Assembly: GCA_017465565.1 (NCBI GenBank)
Contig: JAFTWA010000021.1
Coordinates: 1-46,208 of the forward strand
DNA: 46,208 nucleotides
Source: Tyzzerella sp.
Lineage (GTDB): Bacteria; Bacillota; Clostridia; Lachnospirales; Lachnospiraceae
Reading direction: 5' to 3'
Part shown: piece after piece, positions 7,934 through 16,740 of the stretch
Position numbering within the stretch: position 1 is the stretch's first letter
Layout of the letters: each line of letters starts with the position of its first letter
Made by a program: the position numbers and the translations under genes
Notes under the pieces: generated by a model
Told to the model about the DNA's origin: nothing
Seen by the model: the letters and a program-made list of their open reading frames with translations, nothing else
Database searches by the model: none

Positions 7934-9409
7934 ATGAGTCAATATTGGATTTTAGTGGCAATTTTATTGCCGGTTATCGGAGGGGTTCTGGTTCCCTTAC
8001 TCCCATTTAAAAAGAGGGGACACATGTTGTTTTATCTGGAAGTGTTAACGCTTATCACGTCAGGAATTGTGTGGGGAGTGCTTTCAGGAGGAACAACGGA
8101 AGTCTTTCATGTGGTGCATTTCCTGAAGGGGTTGTCTATTTCGTTTAAAATAGATGGACTTACGATGGTGTTTGCGGGTCTTGTGTCAGTTTTATGGCCA
8201 TTAGCGACATTATATGCATTCGAATACATGGAGCATGAAGGACATGAGAAAATTTTCTTTATGTTTTATAGCATGACTTATGGTGTGACACTGGGGATTG
8301 CGTTTGCGTCAGATATGTTGTCTATGTATTTCTTCTATGAATTACTGACACTCACGACGGTGCCATTGGTTATGCATACTTTAAAAAGAGAGGCGATTCT
8401 TGCAAGCCGGAAATACTTGTATTATTCACTCGGAGGTGCAGCATTTGCGCTTATGGGACTTGTATTCCTGCTTGTGTATGGAGAGACTCTGGAATTTGAA
8501 CTCGGAGGAGTATTGTCAGTAGATGCTATAGGAGATAAGGCACCACTTCTTCTTTGGATTTATCTCTTGGCATTTATGGGATTTGGCGTAAAGGCAGCAA
8601 TCTGGCCACTCAGCTCATGGCTTCCGCAGGCAGGTGTGGCACCAACGCCAGTTACAGCCCTGCTTCATGCCGTGGCAGTTGTTAAAGCAGGTGTATTTGC
8701 GATTATCCGTTTAACATACTATAGTTTTGGCACTGAGTTCCTGCGCGGAACATGGGTGCAGTATGTGGTAATGGCATTTGCCATGTTTACAATTGTGTAT
8801 GGATGCAGCAAAGCGGCGAAGGAGACACATATTAAGAGAAGACTGGCATATTCGACGGTCAGCAACCTGTCCTATGTTATTTTTGGTGTAACAATTATGA
8901 CGCCGCTTGGATTAGTTGGGGCACTTAGCCACCTCGTTTGCCATGCGGTAATGAAGATTTGTTCCTTCCTCTGTGCAGGAGCATTTATGCATCAGACAGG
9001 AAAAAGTTATGTCTATGAGATGGACGGCATGGGAAGAAGAATGCCAATCGTTTTTGGATGCTTTACTGTGTCGGCACTTGGACTTATGGGAGTGCCGGGT
9101 CTGGCTGGATTTATTAGTAAATGGAATCTGACAGAGGCAGCAGTCTATAGCGAAAATAAGCTGGCATATGTGGGAATTGTTTGTCTGCTTATCTCTGCGC
9201 TTCTTACAGCGATTTATATGTTAAATATTGTAGTAAGAGCATTTTTCCCAAAACAAGATTTTGATTATAAAGCAATTCAAAATGTGAAGGATCCAGGCTG
9301 GAAAATGTGCTTACCACTTTTGGTTTGTGCGGCAGGCGTGATTATCTTGGGAATCTGTTCGGGACCACTGATGCAGTTTTTCGCAGATATTGCATCTGGA
9401 ATGTATTAG
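7934..9409 (+). CDS. Third MrpD/NuoL-like antiporter subunit, divergent
   Basis: The 491-residue, multi-span protein of the proton_antipo_M family starts at ATG 7934, six bases after GAGG; an in-frame ATG at 7922 lies too close to the upstream GAGGGG. Glu136 (FYELLTL), Lys220 (GFGVKAAIWPL), the Lys of CHAVMKICSF and the Lys of GFISKWNL are retained. The motif that reads PLHAWLP in the neighbouring paralogues is PLSSWLP here, and HPVAPAPASA is replaced by GVAPTPVTALLHA. It may therefore have altered proton handling while still acting as a membrane channel subunit. Confidence 0.89.
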   Translation: MSQYWILVAILLPVIGGVLVPLLPFKKRGHMLFYLEVLTLITSGIVWGVLSGGTTEVFHVVHFLKGLSISFKIDGLTMVFAGLVSVLWPLATLYAFEYMEHEGHEKIFFMFYSMTYGVTLGIAFASDMLSMYFFYELLTLTTVPLVMHTLKREAILASRKYLYYSLGGAAFALMGLVFLLVYGETLEFELGGVLSVDAIGDKAPLLLWIYLLAFMGFGVKAAIWPLSSWLPQAGVAPTPVTALLHAVAVVKAGVFAIIRLTYYSFGTEFLRGTWVQYVVMAFAMFTIVYGCSKAAKETHIKRRLAYSTVSNLSYVIFGVTIMTPLGLVGALSHLVCHAVMKICSFLCAGAFMHQTGKSYVYEMDGMGRRMPIVFGCFTVSALGLMGVPGLAGFISKWNLTEAAVYSENKLAYVGIVCLLISALLTAIYMLNIVVRAFFPKQDFDYKAIQNVKDPGWKMCLPLLVCAAGVIILGICSGPLMQFFADIASGMY

Positions 9410-9424
9410 AAAGGAGAGGTTGAC

Positions 9425-11584
9425 ATGAATATAGATAGATTAATTTATATAATGGTCTTTATGCCTATGGCAGGCGCGCTCCTCTCTTATCTGACAGGAA
9501 GAAAATCAAAGCATGGAAGAGACGTAGTCGTACGTTTGATTGCGATTCTGGAATTTGTATGCTCTGTGCTATTGATTCTGAATATGCCGGGTGCTGAAGG
9601 AAGCTTAGTGACGGTTCCGGGAGTATGTGGCATGGGACTACATTTTACGGTGGACGGCTTCCGTGCAATATACGGAGGGATCGCAGCGTTTATGTGGATG
9701 ATGACTTCTGTTTTCTCAGAAGAGTATTTTGCACATTACCGCAATCGCAATCGATATTATTTGTTCCAGCTGATTACGCTGGGGGCGACAGAAGCAATTT
9801 TCTTGTCAGCAGATTTGTATACAACCTTTGTGTTCTTCGAAGTGATGTCAATGGCTTCTTACGTGTGGGTTGCTCAGGATGAGCGCAAGGAATCGCTCCG
9901 TGCAGGGGCTACTTATCTTGCGGTGGCAGTCATCGGTGGTCTTGTGATGCTGATGGGGCTCTTCCTGTTATATCACCAGGCAGGAACCTTGCAGATTAGT
10001 GAGCTTTATGAAGCTTGTCAGGGCAAAAATGTATATGTCGCAGCAGGATGTCTGTTTGTAGGATTTGGAGCCAAAGCAGGGGCCTTCCCGCTTCATATCT
10101 GGCTTCCAAAAGCCCATCCGGTTGCACCAGCACCGGCAAGTGCTCTGCTTTCTGGTATTTTGACCAAGACAGGTATCTTTGGAATTCTGGTAATCAGCTG
10201 CCAAATCTTGCTTCATGACGCAAAATGGGGTGCATTTGTACTGGTTATTGGTGTGATTACAATGTTTGCAGGAGCATTCTTGGCAGTGTTCTCGGTTGAT
10301 TTCAAGCGAACACTGGCTTGTTCATCAGTTTCCCAGATTGGGTTCATTTTAGTGGGAATCGGGATGCAGGGATTACTTGCAGAAGAAAATGCTCTGGCAG
10401 TGCGCGGAACATTTCTTCATATGGTAAACCACTCGCTATTTAAGCTGGTTCTGTTTATGGTGGCAGGTGTCATCTTTATGAACGTGCATAAACTGAATCT
10501 GAACGAAATTCGTGGATTTGGACGAAAGAAACCACTCCTTGCATTTATTTATCTGATGGGCGCACTTGGAATTGGCGGTGTGCCACTCTGGAGCGGATAT
10601 GTGAGCAAGACACTTCTACATGAAAGTATTGTGGAATATATTCATGGATTAGAGGCAGGAACATTTGCAGCGGGTATTTTCCTTGTGGAAGATATGAAAA
10701 TATTTGAATGGATATTCCTGATTAGCGGAGGACTTACTATTGCTTATATGTGTAAGCTTTTTGTTGCAGTATTTGTGGAAAAAAATAGCGATGAAAAGGT
10801 ACAGGAAGCATATGATGCGAAGAAGAACTATATGAATCCGGCGAGCACGATTGCGCTTTCAGTAAGTGCCGTGTTATTTCCAATTATGGGAAGTCTTCCG
10901 GGTATGACAATGAATCGTCTGGCAGATATGAGTCAGAGCTTTATGGGACTTGCGTATGCTGGACATGAGGTTCATTATTTTACTTGGACGAATCTTAAGG
11001 GCAGCGTGATTTCGATTGCAATTGGAGTAGCTGTGTATTTCTTGATTGTCCGCACATGGATGATGAAGAGACAGGAAGATGGAGTCAAAGTATATGTAAA
11101 TAAATGGTCGCATTATCTGGATTTAGAAGATTATATTTATCGACCAATCTTACTCAAGCTGATTCCAGGTATCTGTGGTTTTGTATGTATGATTCTGGAC
11201 CATATTACAGATATGCTGGCGAAGCTGCTTCCAATAGCAGGAAATGTACAGGCGGGATTTTTTGATACGATTTCAGATGGGCTGATTGTCTTCCTTAGAA
11301 AGACAATATACAAGGATAGTCCGCAGGCAATGGAATTAGAAGAAGGAAACGAAGTGACCCATGCATTTGGTACCTTCCTTAACAAATTGGAAAATCTGCT
11401 GAACCAGACAATCTGGAGAAATCATCCTCATAAGAAGGATTTTGAACATTATTTTGTTTTAAAATATGATGCCTTTAAAGAAAATACAGCGATGATTACC
11501 CGAAGCTTATCTTACGGATTATTGCTGTTTAGCTTGGGACTTTGCGCAACGCTGATTTATTTGCTGGTAGCAGCGATGTCATAA
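9425..11584 (+). CDS. NuoL/MrpA-like antiporter subunit, long form
   Basis: The 719-residue protein ends the operon. Residues 1 to ~450 form the proton_antipo_M core, with Glu139 (VFFEVMSM), Lys217 (GFGAKAGAFPLHIWLPKAHPVAPAPASALLSG), the Lys of NHSLFKLVLF and the Lys of GYVSKTLL. A C-terminal part of ~250 residues follows, with further membrane spans and a long amphipathic stretch (about residues 550-690), then a last span. This resembles the NuoL/HyfB lateral-helix arrangement rather than the MrpA extension, whose MbhD and MbhE parts are encoded separately upstream. ATG 9425 follows GAAAGGAGAGG. Confidence 0.9.
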   Translation: MNIDRLIYIMVFMPMAGALLSYLTGRKSKHGRDVVVRLIAILEFVCSVLLILNMPGAEGSLVTVPGVCGMGLHFTVDGFRAIYGGIAAFMWMMTSVFSEEYFAHYRNRNRYYLFQLITLGATEAIFLSADLYTTFVFFEVMSMASYVWVAQDERKESLRAGATYLAVAVIGGLVMLMGLFLLYHQAGTLQISELYEACQGKNVYVAAGCLFVGFGAKAGAFPLHIWLPKAHPVAPAPASALLSGILTKTGIFGILVISCQILLHDAKWGAFVLVIGVITMFAGAFLAVFSVDFKRTLACSSVSQIGFILVGIGMQGLLAEENALAVRGTFLHMVNHSLFKLVLFMVAGVIFMNVHKLNLNEIRGFGRKKPLLAFIYLMGALGIGGVPLWSGYVSKTLLHESIVEYIHGLEAGTFAAGIFLVEDMKIFEWIFLISGGLTIAYMCKLFVAVFVEKNSDEKVQEAYDAKKNYMNPASTIALSVSAVLFPIMGSLPGMTMNRLADMSQSFMGLAYAGHEVHYFTWTNLKGSVISIAIGVAVYFLIVRTWMMKRQEDGVKVYVNKWSHYLDLEDYIYRPILLKLIPGICGFVCMILDHITDMLAKLLPIAGNVQAGFFDTISDGLIVFLRKTIYKDSPQAMELEEGNEVTHAFGTFLNKLENLLNQTIWRNHPHKKDFEHYFVLKYDAFKENTAMITRSLSYGLLLFSLGLCATLIYLLVAAMS

Positions 11585-11590
11585 AATGCT

Positions 11591-11667
11591 TTAGTGGAGT
11601 AAAGTTGGGGACACCACTAAACTGAATTGGGGACGTAGTAAAATTCAATTTTACTACGTCCCCAATT
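11591..11667. repeat. REP/REPIN-like inverted repeat
   Basis: A perfect 21-bp inverted repeat (11625-11645 and 11647-11667) with a one-base centre contains TTGGGGACGTAG. Just upstream, a second GGGGAC unit lies between TTAGTGG (11591) and CCACTAA (11614). Paired GGGGAC-type hairpins are typical of REP elements mobilised by RAYT transposases in Firmicutes. It follows the antiporter operon and may also stop transcription, although there is no T run. Confidence 0.72.
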
Positions 11668-11678
11668 GGTGTTATACT
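11650..11678 (+). promoter_or_regulatory. Weak promoter of the GH2 gene overlapping the REP arm
   Basis: TATACT at 11673-11678 has a TTTACT 17 bases upstream (11650-11655), inside the right arm of the inverted repeat. The -35 box is poor, so the call is tentative. Confidence 0.4.
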
Positions 11679-11699
11679 CTATATTAATGGAGGGATAAA

Positions 11700-13463
11700 A
11701 TGATGCGGATTAAAGATGCGTTAGCAAATATACATAAAGAACATTCGGAGGATAAGTTGATTCCTCTTTATACGACTTGGGGAGAAAATCTGGACAAAGA
11801 TAACATCTGGCAGGAATATCCCCGCCCGCAGATGCAGAGGCCGCACTGCCAGATGCTGCATGGCGAATGGGATTATGCAATTGTATCACAGGATGGAAAA
11901 TTTAAGTATGATGGCAAGATTTTGGTTCCATTTTCACCAGAAGCTTTGCTTTCGGGAGTGGAGAAGCAATTGCAGCCAGATGAGTATTTGTGGTATCAGA
12001 AGAAACTATCATTTTCAGAAGAGGAATGCAGTTGGAAGGCAAAGAAGCGCTGTATCCTGCATTTTGATGCGGTAGACCAGCAGGCAGTTGTCTATATGAA
12101 TGAAAAAGAGGTTGCAAGTCACTATGGTGGATATTTGCCATTTGAAATGGATATCACGGACTTTGTTTCCGAAGAACCTGTGCTTTTAAAGGTTCGTGTT
12201 CAGGACGAGAGTGATACTTCCTACCACACAAGGGGAAAGCAGACCTTGAAGCGCGGTGGTATGTTTTATACTGCACAGAGTGGAATCTGGCAGAGTGTAT
12301 GGTATGAATGGGTGCCAGAAAAATATATTGTTAATTATAAAATCACACCTGATTATGACCACGCAAGTGTGGAAATAGAACTGCATACAAATGAAAAACT
12401 AGAAAATGTAACACTGCAGGTGGAAGGGGCAGAGGTAACTTATGAAGTAGATGAGAATACAATTAAACTTCAATTTGCAGATGGAAAGTTTGAGGCGTGG
12501 AGTCCAGAGAACCCGAAGCTTTACTATTTTACGGTAAAGGCAGATGAGGACTTAGTGCGTGGATATTTTGCAATGCGCGCATTTACGGTTGAGAAAGATG
12601 AAAAAGGAGTTCCGAGGTTCTGTCTGAATCATAAACCATATTTCCTGAATGGTCTGTTAGACCAGGGTTACTGGCCAGATGGATTAATGACAGCACCGTG
12701 TGATGAGGCATTTGTTTTTGACATTGAGCTTGCTAAGAAGCTGGGATTCAATATGATTCGTAAACACATTAAAATCGAGCCGCTGCGTTGGTATTATCAC
12801 TGTGACAGGCTGGGTATGATTGTATGGCAGGACATGGTGAATGGCGGAACAACGTACAATATGATGTGGGCATGTTATCTGCCGACGGGAATTCCGGCAG
12901 TGGGACGATTAGTGAAAGACAATATGTATAAGATGTTTGCGAGAGAATCAGAAGAAGGACGAAAACTCTGGGAGCGGGAATGCATGGACACGATTGACCA
13001 TTTGTATAACGTGCCATCTCTTGCAGCATGGGTTCCATTCAATGAAGCATGGGGACAATTCGATGCAGCGCGTATTGCGCGGGAAGTAAAGGCGAAGGAC
13101 CCAACCAGAGCGGTAGACCATGCAAGTGGCTGGTTCGACCAGAAAGAAGGGGACTTTAACAGTGTACATAATTATTTCCGTAAATTGAAAGTGGAAAAGG
13201 ATGATAAACGCGCATTCGTTATTTCGGAGTATGGCGGTTTCGCATGCCATATTTCGGGACATTCCAGTGTGGAGCGCATCTTTGGATATAAGAAATACGA
13301 TACACCAGAGGATGTTTCGAAAGCATTTAAAGAATTACTGGAAAATGAAGTATATCCATTGGTGGAGGCTGGACTCAGCGGCGCAGTATACACACAGCTT
13401 TCGGACATTGAAGAGGAAGTAAATGGCCTTGTGACGTACGACCGTAAAATTGTGAAAATGTAA
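11700..13463 (+). CDS. Glycoside hydrolase family 2 protein (beta-galactosidase/beta-glucuronidase type)
   Basis: The 587-residue protein has no signal peptide and is probably cytoplasmic. The N-terminal jelly-roll sugar-binding domain (~45-200) carries LHFDAVDQQAVVYMNEKEV. An Ig-like domain (~200-300) and a TIM barrel (~310-587) follow. The catalytic acid/base is predicted as Glu449 in PFNEAWGQ and the nucleophile as Glu510 in ISEYGGF. At 587 residues it matches the short GH2 form (sugar-binding, Ig-like and catalytic domains). The substrate cannot be read from the sequence; beta-galactosides or glucuronides are possible. ATG 11700 follows GGAGGG; ATG 11703 is an alternative. Confidence 0.88.
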   Translation: MMRIKDALANIHKEHSEDKLIPLYTTWGENLDKDNIWQEYPRPQMQRPHCQMLHGEWDYAIVSQDGKFKYDGKILVPFSPEALLSGVEKQLQPDEYLWYQKKLSFSEEECSWKAKKRCILHFDAVDQQAVVYMNEKEVASHYGGYLPFEMDITDFVSEEPVLLKVRVQDESDTSYHTRGKQTLKRGGMFYTAQSGIWQSVWYEWVPEKYIVNYKITPDYDHASVEIELHTNEKLENVTLQVEGAEVTYEVDENTIKLQFADGKFEAWSPENPKLYYFTVKADEDLVRGYFAMRAFTVEKDEKGVPRFCLNHKPYFLNGLLDQGYWPDGLMTAPCDEAFVFDIELAKKLGFNMIRKHIKIEPLRWYYHCDRLGMIVWQDMVNGGTTYNMMWACYLPTGIPAVGRLVKDNMYKMFARESEEGRKLWERECMDTIDHLYNVPSLAAWVPFNEAWGQFDAARIAREVKAKDPTRAVDHASGWFDQKEGDFNSVHNYFRKLKVEKDDKRAFVISEYGGFACHISGHSSVERIFGYKKYDTPEDVSKAFKELLENEVYPLVEAGLSGAVYTQLSDIEEEVNGLVTYDRKIVKM

Positions 13464-13480
13464 ATCGTGTGAAATAGAAA

Positions 13481-13528
13481 ATGTGGCAAGAGAAGATGGA
13501 ATGATTACTTCTCACTGCCACATTTTTT
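13481..13528. terminator. Bidirectional terminator between GH2 and HAD genes
   Basis: ATGTGGCA (13481-13488) pairs with TGCCACAT (13516-13523), with further AGAAG/CTTCT pairing inside. T runs flank it on both strands, so it serves the two convergent genes. Confidence 0.82.
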
Positions 13529-14315
13529 ATTTTTGTTCTAATTCTCTTAATATCTTACGCAAAGTATCCTCCACGGAATTGATGATTTCATCAGCAGCAG
13601 CCTTTGCCTCCGGAACAGCTTCTGCCATAGCATAGCTCTTGCCGGTTAAGGTCAGCATTTCCACATCATTTTGCTGGTCCCCGAAAGAAATGCATTCTTC
13701 AGGCTTGATGTCAAGCTCAGCCAATAATTTTCGTAACGCATTTCCCTTATTTGTGTCGTAAGTCTGCAAATCAACCCATCCGTTTCCGGATGTGACAACC
13801 TGGAACTTGTCAGAAAACAGTTCTTTGAAATGTTTTGCAGATTGGATATTGTTTTCTAAATCACGAAAAGCGAATTTAATAAAAGGCTCTTCTATATCTT
13901 CGAACTTCGCGACAGTGGTAACCTTGTTGTGCAGGACATTTTCCATATGGTCAATGAAATCTTCGTATTCTGCCAGTGTATAGATACTGCTCACACAGGA
14001 AACGATAGGAGTACATCCAGGTCTTTCCTTAATCGTATTTAATACGCGAAGTACTTCCTCCCGATTCGTACTTGATATGGAAATCACTTTATTGTCATGA
14101 AGGCAAATAGAACCATTTTCGGCGATATAAGAAATTTGGTCTGCAATTGGTGCAAAAAGATGGCGCAGGCTTGCAATCTGCCGACCGCTGGCAGCTACAA
14201 AAATAATACCATGCTTCTTCAGTTCCAGTATTAAATCATATATTCCGGGATTTAGTTTCTGGGCACCATGTAATAATAATGTTCCATCTAAATCACTTGC
14301 AATTAATTTTAACAT
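13527..14315 (-). CDS. Cof-type HAD superfamily hydrolase
   Basis: The 262-residue protein begins at the ATG whose complement is 14313-14315, with AAGGGGG eight bases upstream; longer starts lack a ribosome site. Motif I is DLDGTLL near the N-terminus, motif II is AASGRQ, and motif IV is SFGDQQNDVEML, with a Cof-type (C2) cap between. Such enzymes dephosphorylate sugar phosphates or flavin and pyridoxal phosphates. The substrate is unknown. It is a single gene convergent with the GH2 gene. Confidence 0.92.
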   Translation of the reverse strand: MLKLIASDLDGTLLLHGAQKLNPGIYDLILELKKHGIIFVAASGRQIASLRHLFAPIADQISYIAENGSICLHDNKVISISSTNREEVLRVLNTIKERPGCTPIVSCVSSIYTLAEYEDFIDHMENVLHNKVTTVAKFEDIEEPFIKFAFRDLENNIQSAKHFKELFSDKFQVVTSGNGWVDLQTYDTNKGNALRKLLAELDIKPEECISFGDQQNDVEMLTLTGKSYAMAEAVPEAKAAADEIINSVEDTLRKILRELEQK

Positions 14316-14376
14316 TTTCAAATCCCCCTTTAATGCTAACATTATATAACGGGAAAAAGAGAAAAGAAACAGTTTA

Positions 14377-14405
14377 TTGACAGAAGTTTAAAGGGAAGGT
14401 ATTAT
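14377..14405 (+). promoter_or_regulatory. Promoter of the 58-residue membrane protein and esterase
   Basis: TTGACA at 14377-14382 and TATTAT at 14400-14405 are separated by 17 bases. Confidence 0.7.
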
Positions 14406-14438
14406 ATAATAATAGTTAATATCATCGGAGGAAGTATT

Positions 14439-14615
14439 ATGGATGAGAAAAAAACAATATTGCGCATTATTATGATGTCAATTATTTTTATTCTGTTGGT
14501 AGTAAGTATTTTGTTTGAAGATATGCTTGGGGCAACAGGTGTAGGTGTGATACGAATCATAGCTATTATTATAGGTATCATTTTCTTGGGATTTTATAAC
14601 AAGAAATTAAGATAG
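14439..14615 (+). CDS. Small two-span membrane protein (58 residues)
   Basis: ATG 14439 lies eight bases after GGAGG and opens a 58-codon frame ending in TAG. The protein begins MDEKKTILRIIMM and has two hydrophobic stretches (IIFILLVVSILF and IRIIAIIIGIIFLGF), with a short central loop and a basic C-terminus. It sits 18 bases before the esterase gene, behind a good promoter. I do not recognise the family. The ribosome site, promoter and coding composition make it very likely real. Confidence 0.8.
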   Translation: MDEKKTILRIIMMSIIFILLVVSILFEDMLGATGVGVIRIIAIIIGIIFLGFYNKKLR

Positions 14616-14633
14616 AAAAGAGAGGAATACGAG

Positions 14634-15398
14634 ATGGTCAAGAAATGGAATATCACCATCCCTGAACTTTCAGGGGATGAGGAACGCCGGCTTTATGTCT
14701 ATCTACCGAAGTCTTATCAAAACAATCACCGCAAACGTTATCCTGTCCTATATATGTTTGACGGTCATAACTTATTCTTCGACTCAGATGCTTCATATGG
14801 CAAATCCTGGGGATTGAAGAAATATTTGGACAGAACCCATGCTGAGCTTATTGTTGTAGCTGTAGAATGCAGCCATGATCCAGATAATGGGCGTCTTAGG
14901 GAGTATTCACCATTTACTTTTAGAATGGATGGGGACGGTGAAGTGATTCACGGACTTGGACGCACAACTATGGAATGGATGGTAAACGAACTGAAGCCAG
15001 ATATTGACAGAAGCTTTCGTACTCTGCCTGGCAGAGAGCATACATTTATAGCAGGAAGTTCTATGGGCGGGCTGATGAGTTTATATGCAGTATTAAAATA
15101 CAACCGCGTATTTTCGCGTGCAGCCGCATTGTCGCCATCTGTCTGGGTGGCACCAGATAAATTGAATAGAATGATTAAGAATGCCAGATTAAAGCCGAAT
15201 ACTGTAATTTACACAGATTATGGTTCAGAGGAATTTAAAAATCATGAGAACATGGAGGAATTATTTCATTCCACAGTATCTCGTCTTATGGAACGGCATG
15301 TTTACGTAACCTGTCGTGTCATCCCACATGGAACTCATACGGAAGCCAACTGGGAGAAACAGCTTCCGTTTGTGATAAATACATTATTATATAATTAA
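14634..15398 (+). CDS. Putative esterase, alpha/beta hydrolase (esterase D/Fes type)
   Basis: The 254-residue protein has no signal peptide. RYPVLYMFDGHNLFFD and the nucleophile elbow GSSMGG (Ser143) are typical of the PF00756 esterase family. The Asp may lie in YTDYGSEE and the His is probably in GTHTEANWE. It belongs to the same family as the esterase at 16989 (shared DGHNLF, YGKSWGL and GSSMGGLM blocks), and an ATP-grasp gene lies between them. The substrate is unknown; acyl-sugar or peptide esters are possible. Confidence 0.87.
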   Translation: MVKKWNITIPELSGDEERRLYVYLPKSYQNNHRKRYPVLYMFDGHNLFFDSDASYGKSWGLKKYLDRTHAELIVVAVECSHDPDNGRLREYSPFTFRMDGDGEVIHGLGRTTMEWMVNELKPDIDRSFRTLPGREHTFIAGSSMGGLMSLYAVLKYNRVFSRAAALSPSVWVAPDKLNRMIKNARLKPNTVIYTDYGSEEFKNHENMEELFHSTVSRLMERHVYVTCRVIPHGTHTEANWEKQLPFVINTLLYN

Positions 15399-15497
15399 AA
15401 AACAAAAAGAAAAAAGAAGAAAAACAAAAAAACAAAAAGCAAAAAAGAAAACAAAAAAACAAAAGAAAACAAAAAAACAAAAAAGAAAGAAGGCTAA
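15399..15497. other. About 100 bp of extremely A-rich sequence
   Basis: The top strand is almost wholly A, with scattered C and G, in irregular AAAAAACA and AAAAGA units. It lies in the leader of the ATP-grasp gene. There is no terminator hairpin, so read-through from the esterase gene is possible. Confidence 0.8.
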
Positions 15498-15501
15498 TCA
15501 A

Positions 15502-16695
15502 ATGAAAAATTTTATTTTTATTTCTCCTAATTTTCCAACAAATTACTGGCAGTTCTGCCACCACTTAAAAAACAATGGATTTAACGTTCTCGGCATTGGT
15601 GACCAGCCATATGACGATTTAATCCAACCATTAAAAGATAGTTTAAATGAATACTACAAGGTTAGTAGTTTAGAAAATGAGGATGAAGTATACCGTGCGG
15701 TTGCTTTCTTTATTCACAAATATGGACGCATCGACTGGTTAGAGTCAAACAATGAATATTGGTTAGAAAAAGATGCGAAGCTTCGTACAGAATTTAATAT
15801 CACAAGTGGTTTCCAGGTGGAAGACATGACACGTACTAAGTACAAATCAAAAATGAAAGAATACTACATTAAGGCTGGAGTTCCAGTAGCTCGTTACTAC
15901 TTAGTTGAAACATTAGAAGGATGTTTTGATTTTGTGAAGACAGTAGGATATCCAGTGATTGCAAAACCAGATAATGGTGTAGGGGCATCTGATACATACA
16001 AAATTACATGCGAAGAAGAAATGCATGCATTCTGGGACAAGAAACATGATGGAGTTCTTTATATTATGGAAGAATTTATCCATGGTGAAATCAACTCATA
16101 TGATGCGATTATCGACTCAAATGGGGAACCATTATTTGAGACAGGTAATGTAACACCATCTTCTCTTGTAGACGTAGTAAATAACGCAGATAACTCTATT
16201 TACTATATTGTAAAAGACCTTCCAGAGGATACACGCAAGGCTGGCCGTGCAACAGTCAAAGCATTTGGTGTTAAGAGCCGTTTTGTTCATTTCGAATTCT
16301 TCCGTCTTACACAAGACCAGGAAGGTTTCGGAAAGAAAGGCGACATTGTTGCATTAGAAGTTAATATGCGTCCTTCAGGCGGATTTACTCCTGATATGAT
16401 TAACTTCGCAAACAGCACAGACGTTTATAAGATTTGGGCTGATATGATTGCATACGACAGCACATTAATGCCACAAGGACAACATGCTTACTGTGGTTTT
16501 GTTGGTCTTCGTGATGCGAAAAATTATGTAATGTCTCATGATGATGTAATGGCAAAATATGGACACTGCATGAAGATGGTAGACCGTATTCCAGATGCAC
16601 TTTCTGGAGCAATGGGTAACCAGATGTATATGGCAAACTTTGACACGAAAGAAGAGATGGAAGAATTCTTCAAGAGTGTAACAGAAGAAAAATAA
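15502..16695 (+). CDS. ATP-grasp enzyme, carbamoyl-phosphate-synthase-like
   Basis: The 397-residue protein has an N-terminal Rossmann-like domain (FIFISPNFPTNYWQF), the ATP-grasp small domain with PVIAKPDNGVGASDTYKI (about residues 152-170), MEEFIHGEINSYDAI (~191-205) and VALEVNMRPSGGFTPD near 287, which carries the metal-binding Glu and Asn. ATP-grasp ligases join a carboxylate to an amine or thiol. The acceptor is unknown. The gene lies between two related esterases, which suggests a shared pathway. ATG 15502 follows GAAGG. Confidence 0.87.
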   Translation: MKNFIFISPNFPTNYWQFCHHLKNNGFNVLGIGDQPYDDLIQPLKDSLNEYYKVSSLENEDEVYRAVAFFIHKYGRIDWLESNNEYWLEKDAKLRTEFNITSGFQVEDMTRTKYKSKMKEYYIKAGVPVARYYLVETLEGCFDFVKTVGYPVIAKPDNGVGASDTYKITCEEEMHAFWDKKHDGVLYIMEEFIHGEINSYDAIIDSNGEPLFETGNVTPSSLVDVVNNADNSIYYIVKDLPEDTRKAGRATVKAFGVKSRFVHFEFFRLTQDQEGFGKKGDIVALEVNMRPSGGFTPDMINFANSTDVYKIWADMIAYDSTLMPQGQHAYCGFVGLRDAKNYVMSHDDVMAKYGHCMKMVDRIPDALSGAMGNQMYMANFDTKEEMEEFFKSVTEEK

Positions 16696-16712
16696 TAAGA
16701 CAGGTAGATAGA

Positions 16713-16740
16713 GCGAGAGACCAGTAGGTTTCTCGCTTTT
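16713..16740 (+). terminator. Terminator after the ATP-grasp gene
   Basis: GCGAGAGACC pairs with GGTTTCTCGC (one G-T pair) around an AGTA loop and is followed by four T. Confidence 0.75.

Noticed and set aside
2166-11584. Respiratory complex I or hydrogenase operon
   Set aside because: No NuoB/C/D-like, hydrogenase or iron-sulfur subunits are present; the small subunits are MrpE, F, G and C types.
15399-15564. Reverse-strand Phe/Leu-rich frame through the A-rich tract
   Set aside because: It is an artefact of the poly-T strand, with no ribosome site and no conserved motif.
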